From a virus: 45,740 nucleotides of DNA. The notes under the pieces were generated by a model. The model was given only the letters and a program-made list of their open reading frames with translations, had not been told where the DNA came from and made no database searches. Positions 1 to 9,000 of the stretch are shown here, in pieces. The stretch spans positions 1 through 45,740 of IMG/VR virus record IMGVR_UViG_3300046820_001905; one strand, given 5' to 3'. Position numbers and translations under genes: made by a program. How positions within the stretch are numbered: the first letter of the stretch is position 1; each line of letters opens with the position of its first letter.

Positions 1-2801
1 ACTGCAGTAGCACTACCAATAGTGTTTGCTGTAGTACCACCTGCAGCATTTCTAGCTTCAAAATAACCACCACCCAAAACAGATAGTCTTGAGTTCTCGG
101 TACCCATCTCGGTATTAGCATTTTTTGATATTACTACTGTACCGTACAAATCATTACCAGGATTACCGTTTGTTGAGTTGGCACTCAGTGTATTTGCAAA
201 TGCTTGAATGTATTGTGAGTAGTGCTGTCTTGCACCTGTCAATGTTGCATTGTTATACACAGTGCTAATTGATGAACCATAACTTGTTGCATCAGCAGCA
301 TATGTTTTATAAACTGATAGTGCGGTGTTTGTTAGGAATGTAGTGTTACCAATTGTAATCACGCCAGACGTATTATTACCAATCTTCAACGTTGTTGAGT
401 TGGCAGTCATGTTTCCAAGTGCGATAACAACTTGATTAGCAGTTACATTAGCTGTCGTTGTGATATCAGAATTGAAAATAATTGGTAAGTTAAATGTAAC
501 ACCATTAGAGAATGTCACTGCACCAGTAACAGATAATGTATTACTTAATGTAGTAGCGCCAGCAACAGATAAAGTGTTGCTTAGTGTTAACCCACCTGTT
601 ACGGCTAGTGTATTAGTAAATGCAGATGCACCTGAAACAGATAATGTATTACCAAAAGTTACTTGACCAGTGTATTGTGTAGTGCCAGTGAATGCTGTAG
701 TACCACCAATTGAGAGTGAACCACCAATTGTTGTATTGCCAGCAACAATAAGATTATTGCCAACAGTAGTTATTCCCGTTACACCAAGACCACCTCTCAC
801 TGTTAACATTTTAGGAGTAATAAAGTGGCCTGGTTGTGATGTTGCTGCAGCTGATGTCAAGTTGATTGCTGCACCGCCAGGAGTAGCAGATAATTGTATA
901 TGTGTTACGTTTGTTGTTATTACATAATAATCAGTGTTATTAGCTAGACCACCAATGACAGTGTTGCCTGTTCCTACAGAATACGTTATAATATCATTGT
1001 TGGAGGTATTGGATATCCAAGCTGTAGATACTGGAATGAATCCATTTGATGAGCTATTGCCAACTAGCACGGAGATGTTATTACCTACAAACGTGACCGT
1101 GTTAGCGTTTGTTAATACCTTCTTATCTGCAAAAGAAACTGCACCATTGACAACTAAAGTGCTATTTGCAGTTACTGGAGGTCCTAGTACTACGGATCGA
1201 CCAACACCAGCCGCAACAGTAAGACTTCCTCCGCTTAGCCCAAGTCCATTAGAAAAATTAACGCCGTTGTAGAAGTTGGCAGAGGCTGCAGTAACATTGA
1301 AGTCGCCACCACCATTATTCATTAAGAAGTCACGAGTTGTAATGGACGCAGCATTTACATTATTTGCAAACTCTGCAGCTCTTACTACATTCAAGTTAGC
1401 CAACGTTGTATTACCTGAGACTGCTAATGAACCTCTTACCTGCGCTCCAGCTGATATTAAATAGTGGGTCTGAGGACTAGTTGATACAGAAGATATATTG
1501 ATCACTGCGTTTGATACGGTGTTAACAAGCTGGATAGCCGTTGAGTTGGTTGTCAGCACATAGTATCCGGTATTGCTAGTAAGACCACCAAGCGGTGTTG
1601 ATGTTCCATTAGCAATATACACAACCAAGTCATTGTTAGTATAAGAGCTTGTTTTAGCTCCTAATAAGATGAATCCATTTGCTGTACTGTTACCAATTAA
1701 TACTGTAGTTGTATTGCCGTTGAATGTCTGAGCACCACCGCCTGAGCTAACACCTGAGCTACCACCACCTATTGAACCAGTAACAACTACGTTACCAGCA
1801 ATAATAAGGTCACCGCCAACCTGCATATTAGCTGATACATTAGCCACACCTGTTATTTTTGTATCACCAGTAACTTCTAAAGCTACTGTTGGGGATGCTG
1901 TATTGACACCCATTCTATTATTTGTTGCATCAAGAATGAATGTACCAGAGTCGATGTTAACATTACCCGCTACTGTTAATGTATTTCCAAGTGATACAGC
2001 ACCTACAATATTTGCAGTGTTACTGATTGTAACATTACCTACGATGTTTGCTGTGTTACTAAAAGTGACATTACCAGTGACTGCTAATGTATTGCTCATT
2101 GTAACATTGCCAGTCACTGCAATTGTGTTACTGAATGTTGCATTACCTGTCACAGCCACAGTGTTACTAAATCCAACAGCTCCTGTGTATTGGGTATTAC
2201 CTGTGAATGATGTGTTGCCAGCGATACTTAAAGTACCACCAATGGCCATGTTACCTGTTACGTTAGCAGTACCTGTTACTTGTAATCCAACCGTAGGAGC
2301 AGTATTATTGATACCTACTCTATTGTTAACTGAATCTACAAATAACGTACCGCTATCGACGTTGACATTGCCTGAAATTGTTTGTAGAGCTCCAGACATT
2401 GAAACATTACCAGTCAGTGTAGAAATACCTGTAACCGATAGATTTCCACCAAACGATCCATTGCCAGCTGCTGTGATTGCTAGATCTGTATCAATGGTAG
2501 TTGTGTTAATAACTGTATTGACTGTTGAGTTACCAATAGAAACATTACTGGTAATAAAAAGCACATTCGCAGTACCAATTGTACCGCCTCGTAGTCCATA
2601 TGAGCTATTTCCGCTAACAGCTATCGAGTTGGAAGATAATATACCAACCAGTGTAGCATTACCAGTAGTAGATCCACCAGTAGTATTAGCTGATGCTGTC
2701 AGTATAGTATACGAGTATGCATTGAGCAACGTATTTGTCTTATCGACCCAGTTCTGGAAGTTATCTGAAACTACATCAACATTTGAGGTAAAAAGTGCCA
2801 T
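1..2801 (-). CDS. Tail fibre-like virion protein (C-terminus beyond window)
   Basis: An open minus-strand frame runs from an ATG at 2801 to the window edge, so the N-terminal 933 codons are visible. The stop of the upstream gene lies 2 bases before this ATG. The N-terminus (MALFTSNVDVVSDNFQNW) is a short non-repetitive segment. Most of the rest is built of short repeats of the form G-N-V-T-x-S-N-T-x-x-V-T, the pattern expected of a beta-helical fibre shaft. Two copies of the fibre hallmark NR(V/M)G(I/V)N-x(2-3)-PTV occur, near bases 2282-2340 and 1865-1925. Two copies of a ~75-residue module (residues ~365-445 and ~570-660) also occur once in gp8. The likely role is receptor contact or distal baseplate decoration, and its place as last gene of the baseplate operon fits. 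The exact type of fibre is inferred. Confidence 0.8.
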   Translation of the reverse strand, partial: MALFTSNVDVVSDNFQNWVDKTNTLLNAYSYTILTASANTTGGSTTGNATLVGILSSNSIAVSGNSSYGLRGGTIGTANVLFITSNVSIGNSTVNTVINTTTIDTDLAITAAGNGSFGGNLSVTGISTLTGNVSMSGALQTISGNVNVDSGTLFVDSVNNRVGINNTAPTVGLQVTGTANVTGNMAIGGTLSIAGNTSFTGNTQYTGAVGFSNTVAVTGNATFSNTIAVTGNVTMSNTLAVTGNVTFSNTANIVGNVTISNTANIVGAVSLGNTLTVAGNVNIDSGTFILDATNNRMGVNTASPTVALEVTGDTKITGVANVSANMQVGGDLIIAGNVVVTGSIGGGSSGVSSGGGAQTFNGNTTTVLIGNSTANGFILLGAKTSSYTNNDLVVYIANGTSTPLGGLTSNTGYYVLTTNSTAIQLVNTVSNAVINISSVSTSPQTHYLISAGAQVRGSLAVSGNTTLANLNVVRAAEFANNVNAASITTRDFLMNNGGGDFNVTAASANFYNGVNFSNGLGLSGGSLTVAAGVGRSVVLGPPVTANSTLVVNGAVSFADKKVLTNANTVTFVGNNISVLVGNSSSNGFIPVSTAWISNTSNNDIITYSVGTGNTVIGGLANNTDYYVITTNVTHIQLSATPGGAAINLTSAAATSQPGHFITPKMLTVRGGLGVTGITTVGNNLIVAGNTTIGGSLSIGGTTAFTGTTQYTGQVTFGNTLSVSGASAFTNTLAVTGGLTLSNTLSVAGATTLSNTLSVTGAVTFSNGVTFNLPIIFNSDITTTANVTANQVVIALGNMTANSTTLKIGNNTSGVITIGNTTFLTNTALSVYKTYAADATSYGSSISTVYNNATLTGARQHYSQYIQAFANTLSANSTNGNPGNDLYGTVVISKNANTEMGTENSRLSVLGGGYFEARNAAGGTTANTIGSATA

Positions 2802-2803
2802 TG

Positions 2804-3022
2804 TTACATCTCTTTAGAATTTTGTTTGATTAGGACCGACAACATAGATTTAATGTCGCTTATGTCATTTTTAAGAGAATCCACTTCTTTTGTTAAAGTG
2901 GCTACAGTGGTCTGGGATTCTCTTTGCTGCTTGTACATTCGGTAGCTGGCAGCACTATTATTTATTAGTGCGCCAGACTCCGGATCTCGAACATACCCAT
3001 CCTCATTAGTTTTTATCAGCAT
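2804..3022 (-). CDS. Small conserved virion-operon protein with C-terminal coiled coil
   Basis: A 72-residue protein between the DUF4815-type protein (1-base gap) and the fibre gene. The N-terminus contains VRDPESGALINN. The second half (residues ~36-70) has a heptad-like pattern of hydrophobic residues (VATLTKEVDSLKNDISDIK) that predicts a coiled coil. Small proteins with a V-R-D-P-x-S-x-A-(I/L)-I-N start followed by a coiled coil are common beside structural genes in marine T4-like phages. A scaffold or trimerisation role for the neighbouring fibre is possible but not shown. Confidence 0.7.
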   Translation of the reverse strand: MLIKTNEDGYVRDPESGALINNSAASYRMYKQQRESQTTVATLTKEVDSLKNDISDIKSMLSVLIKQNSKEM

Positions 3023-3023
3023 A

Positions 3024-6000
3024 TTACACCGACACAGCTAAAGCTCTAATATCTTTGAGGATTGGGGTATACACACTTGTGCTTGATAATAATACTACCT
3101 TAACTGCGAATACCTTGTAGGTTGAGTGTCTTCCTAGACCCTTATCAAAGTATGATACAATATTGCTTTCTTTATTGTACTTGAACGCTGCTTGAGGCTG
3201 CGTTACTTTCTCAATGCTACAAACACTTGAGAACGATGTATTAGATTTCACCGTGAAGTGCGTTGCATTGGTGACTGCATCAACAACCGCCACATCGTAG
3301 TTGGTCTCTGTTTCCCGTACAACTTTAATTACATCATTAGCTACCAAACTGGAGTTGAAAGATGTTCCAGATCCAGTGATTGTGGTATTAGAGCTGCTTG
3401 TTGCAACGCCGGCCAATGTTGTAGAAGGAGGAGTCAGTTTAAAGCTATACTGGAACTCTTTGTAGTCACTTTCGTCTAACGAGTCACTGTATAGGTTAGA
3501 ATCTGTATCCTGCTTCAATAAAGTCCAATCTAAATCTTCAAACACCGATGTATCATCGTTACTTGCGATCTTGGCATATACGAGTATCTGAGATAGTGTT
3601 GGTTTATAAGCAGTTACATATACTTTTAAATCTTCTGCATCTAAACCATCAGAAAGAATAATCTTCTTGGATATGTATCTTGCTTGCGCACTACCGTATC
3701 TTGTATTCTCATTTGTAGAATCATTGTTTACTTGATTGGTTAGTGTAACAACACTGGCTGGAATTATATCAACACCTGGTCCCACACTTGGGAATGTTGC
3801 TGATCTTTCAAGATGAGCAAACAACTTGTAAGACTTAGAACCACTAGTAATTTCATTAGTTCTTGATTTAATTTCAGCAAGATAGTTTAGCTTGTTAGAT
3901 ATACCATCAATCATGGCTGTATTTGAAGTTGATGATCCATCAGCAGCATCAATATCCTGCGTATATACAATAGAAGTGCCAGGTGGACGAATATCAGATA
4001 CGTGAGTTTCCGTATAGTTAACACTAATGTCATCAATTGATGATATGGTAGCAGTAGCTTTAGAATCCTCACCAACAAGTAAACTACCAACTTCTAGTTT
4101 AAAGCTTGAATTAGCAGCAGAAGAATTCTTAATAATTAAACTATTATTATCTTCTGTTGAGTCAATTGTACCTCTTACAACCTTCATCACTGCGCCATAC
4201 AATCCAGATGATCCACTAACAACTTGCGTTGGACGATCTTTGATTGTGAATGACGTTGAATTGACAGATGATACACTTGTTATTTGATACATCACATTAT
4301 CAAGTCCAGCATGTGTATTAGCTGACACAGCTGCAAGGAATGGAGCATCAACATTCATGTAGGTAGTATTTGCTACACTAACAACTTCTCTAACAAAATA
4401 GGCACTGCTATTAACATAGCACAGTAAATAATCACCAGGTGAATATTCTGTAACGAAGTCGGTACCTGTTCCATTAACAACTGTAGTACTTGTACTAGCA
4501 ACTGTAATTGTACCTGATTTTGCTGAAGTAGTGTTTGCATACACAAGCATCACATAGTCACCAATAGATAACGATGATGATAAGGATGATGTGGTCAGTA
4601 TTCTACTGTTGGACGTATTAGCCGTAATCATCGAACCAAGATAGTTGTTTGCTTTCTGAGCTATTTCCTCGCGTGAACTAAATGCACCTGAAGTATTAGC
4701 TATTGTTACAAACTCGTAAGGTTCGTTTTCAAAAGCAAGTGTGGCTTCAGTCTTTGTAAATTCAGCAGTGTATACCGTCATCTTGATATCTTCACCCTGA
4801 TACGGAGTCCAAACAGTATCATTAGATGATAAGAATAATACACCACTACCCCAGTTCTTATTGCTGACTATTGCAGTATTTGCAACATCTGTAGATCCTA
4901 ATTCAGCAGTCCATAATTGATAGTTTGGATTGTATCCATCTGGTATTAATACCACACAATACTCTTGACCCGACTTAACATATACTGGTGTTGGGAATAC
5001 TACTGTGGTAGCTATAGATCCAGTGCTGCTGACGTCAATCTGATTACTACTCATGAACCGCTTACCAAGAATTCTTGGTGAAGGAACCCCACTATCAGTT
5101 TCTCTGATCTGTACAGTTACTCCGCGAACATCATCCTTTGACTTGAAGTACAAATCAATCTTTGTAATGAATACGCCATCAGCTGCATCAGATGTGTTGA
5201 CATTGAAAGTCTGTGCAAGTGGATCTTTATTATGTACGAGAGTAAAATCATCAATACCCTTCATTCTGACATGATAGGTCTTATTGCCACTGAGTACAAA
5301 GTTGTATAGTTGTAGATCAGGGTCATCAGATCTAAAATCAATGCTTCTAACTTTTAATGTTGATCCATCAGATGTAATTAATTCATCTCCGACCATCATG
5401 TCGGTTATTTCCATACCTTCTTTTCTTATAGTCTCAGCATGGATTAGCTTGCAAGATTCAGCATCTGGAGCAACCCATCCACGGTTAGACATAAACATAT
5501 GATCTTCTGATGTAGCATATTCAGAACCGTTTATTGAAACCATTCTTTGTGGCTTAGGTAACCAGTGGTCATTGACTCCTAACAGAGGTCTATGGAACTC
5601 CTGCACTTTATTAGATGTGCCTTCTTTACCAAGAAGCTCCTCTCCAATATCAACATCCTCAATATTCTTCCACGTGCCATCTCTCAACAAAACCTCTGTT
5701 CCTTTGATAAAGCACTTATTGTGTACGAGCATTACATCTTCTGAACCCTGCATCTTAACGTGATATGTTCTGTTACCGTCAAGATAGAAGTTGTATAGCT
5801 GGGTATTTGGATCATCATTCTTGAATTCAATGGATGTTACAGTTACAGTATCACCGGTATCTGTGACTATTTTATCACCAACATTGAGCTGTGTGATCTC
5901 AAAGCCTTCTGCCTCAAGAGTATACTTGTGAATGATCTTACACATAGCAACTGTTGGCGTTTTCCAGCCATCAGTCGTGTAGAACATATGATCTTCAGAA

Positions 6001-9000
6001 ACAGCAAACTCACCGTTATTGATAGAAGCAAGTCTTAGGTCGTGCGGTAAGTCGTGGTCAAAGGATCCAAGCTGCGGACGATGTAACTTTAATACTTTAT
6101 TCTCATTACCGTCTTTACCAATCAGTACTTCACCTGGAGATACATCTTCGATATTCTTGAGAGTCTTATCTGCCATCAGTACCTTAGTACCAGCTACGAA
6201 ACACTTATTGTGAACAATTAGATCAAATGCTGTATACGTATGGTTACCATCAAGAGAGAAGTTATGCAATGCAGTTGCTGGGTCTCCTGGTATCTCATCA
6301 ATTGAAGTTATCTTGAATCCTGTACCATCTTGAGTTTGGATAGTGTCACCAACTTCAAGTTTACCAATATTCCAGTCAGACAGTTTGACGTAGCGTGACT
6401 TAGTACCCTCTGGGTTTACTGATTTCCATGTACCATCTTGCATGTATACAGGGTGATCATTGGTCATAAATGGAACACTACCATTCAACGACACGAGTTT
6501 TCTTTCTCCTAGTGCTGAAGGTAAACATTCTAAAACAGTATTGATTTCACCATCTTTACCAATTAACTTTTCACCAACTTTAACAAGCTCAATAGCTTTT
6601 TTACTTCCGTCAGCCATTGTAATTTGTGTTCCTGGCACGAAGCAGACAGCTGGTGCTGGAGGAGGAGGTAACGCTACCTGTCGCGTCTCTGTTGATGTTG
6701 TTGTTGAGAACGTCGTATTTGAAATGTTGGTGTATGATTCTGGAGTCTTTGTTGTAAGTGTAACGGATGACTTATCTTTGTAGAAGTTATATGCGTTAAA
6801 TTGACTCACAGCAGAAGATACTGCTGGATCAAAATCATCGATGTCATAAACATCAGCAATTGTTACCTGTCTCTCACCAACATAATATGATCCAGCCGGA
6901 ATATAAAATGCTCCAGCAAGAACACCATCACTATCAGTGATTAGAGGATCACCAGCATTACCACTGAAATCTACTGTTTCATTTGCTACAAATCCAAGTC
7001 TACTACCACTAGAAAAGAATGCATCCTTGTCTCTTATTGTAGCTGGAACGGCTCTGGACTGGAAATTCTCTTTGTCGAAGAAAACCCAATGTTCTGAGTT
7101 TGGTCTTAAACCAAGTGCGACAAAACTAACCCACTGAGCACGTATGTAAATATTTAAACCAAAATCAGTAACAAAGTTACCAACTTGCTGTATTTCAGAT
7201 TTTGTTCCGTTTGGAACAATTGACTGTGTTGTTGTTGCAACATTAGAGGTTACAGTTCTAGCTTGATTAGCTACACCACCACCAGTAGACGTAGTAGCCC
7301 AGTTACCCGTAGTAGAGGATACTGTTGCTGTTACCTTAGCAGCAGCAAGAGCTTTGTTGATAGCAGTTGTCTGAGCTGCAAGAGCACTTGCAAGATCTAC
7401 TGTAACATTAACTGATGTTTGATTAGTATCATAGAAGTTATCATATTTTGGAAATAACTCCATGCTACCTTTGAATTTCCAAAACATCTGTGCTAGGTTT
7501 CTAAACTTTGTTGCTGCCGGCTGATCAATGAATGTTTTATGAGAATAGTTAATCAGTGCTAACTCACCCGTAGTTGTTACATTGGATGAAGCTGCCGCAT
7601 TGACCTGCAGATCAACAACTCGTTTTTTGATGTTAGGTCTTGCAGTGCTATTTTTAGTATCAATAGTGATCAAGAATTCCGGACTGTTTGGATTGGCAAT
7701 ATCATAATTGTTGAAAGGATCTACAAAGAAACCATTTTTAAATCTAGAGATTGCTGAATTAGCTTCACTTGGAATTACTAAGTCCTTTGTACTTTGCTCC
7801 AGAGTATTGAGTAGAGAGTAGTATTCAATACGACTTATTCTATCCTCAATCTGCTTGATATCCTGCATAGTATAGTTTCTTACTTGATCATGTTTGACCA
7901 GTGTACTATACTCATTTCTTGCAGCACTTAGTGCAGTGTCTGGTGCTAACGAAGGATATGGTGGTATGTACACCGTACCCAATGTCATTGTATTTTCTGG
8001 TGGTCTTGGAGGCGATGGGTCATTACCTGGAACACCTTCAATAATTCTAACATTACTTGAACTATCAATTACAACTCTATCAATCCTCTTCAAATAGTAT
8101 GTTATATCAGCTTGGAAAGTTTCATTGGGAGCTGGATATATTAAAGTACCTGTTAAAGTTTCTGTGTTTGAAGTAACAGCAACAGCAGACGCAGCACTTG
8201 TTGCCAGAGCAACTGTGTTAGCAACCATGGGACGGAAATCCAATACATCTCTAAGATTGTAATACTTACCAGTTCTTTGAGAGTTGTAGAATGGGATCTG
8301 TTCTGTTCTAATTCTGTTTGAAGGTAGTGTTGCTGATGCATCATCTACTGGATAGGACTCTGTAGAGATATAGTATCCTGAGCCATGTGTAAAGCAGCTT
8401 AACTTAACCACTAAGTTCGTATTGGTTGTTATACTTAAAGTGCTACCTGGTTTCTTTCTCAAGTAAGATAATCCGTAGATATTATCTGTTTGACCTGAAA
8501 GTAATTCAAAATCTGCTAATCTATTTGCAGCAGTTGCTGGATCAGCATATGAGCTTCCGGTTCCTACATACACACCTTGAATTTCAAACACATCAGGAAT
8601 ACCTAAGCACCATGGACCGTTGGTAGCTGCTGCTATAGAAGTATTTGATATTTTTGCGAATATATCCTTATTGACGGTTTTAGTCTTTGGTGTTGCACCG
8701 TCGATCTTAACATTGCACAGTACAGTGAATGTAGCAGAACCAGATGTGCCAGTTCCAAGATAAATGCTTGCAACTTTGCCTGAAGAGTCTATAGAAACGT
8801 TAGCTGATCCTCTGTCTAATCTAACAGGGATATTGGCAGGATAAGCTCTTTTGAATGTTGCACCAGAAGCAGCCGGCCCTGTAGTGCCATTTACTGTAAA
8901 CACAGTGCTTGAGGTGATAGCAGTAACACGGAAATAACTAGCACTACTGCTGAATACAACGTAATCACCAACACTAATTAACGATGTAATATCAGCTGAA

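Noticed and set aside
460-2817. Several plus-strand open frames (up to 304 codons) opposite the fibre gene
   Set aside because: They are antisense shadows of the repetitive minus-strand fibre sequence, have no ribosome sites, and encode only Val/Pro/Thr/Leu-rich low-complexity chains.
2959-2966. AATAAATA as a late promoter for the fibre gene
   Set aside because: It lies in the coding region of the 72-residue gene, 158 bases from the fibre start, and such matches are expected by chance at this base composition.
5229-6644. A classical intein with homing endonuclease
   Set aside because: The units are only ~146-162 residues, no endonuclease motif is seen, and the residue after HN is Lys rather than Cys, Ser or Thr.
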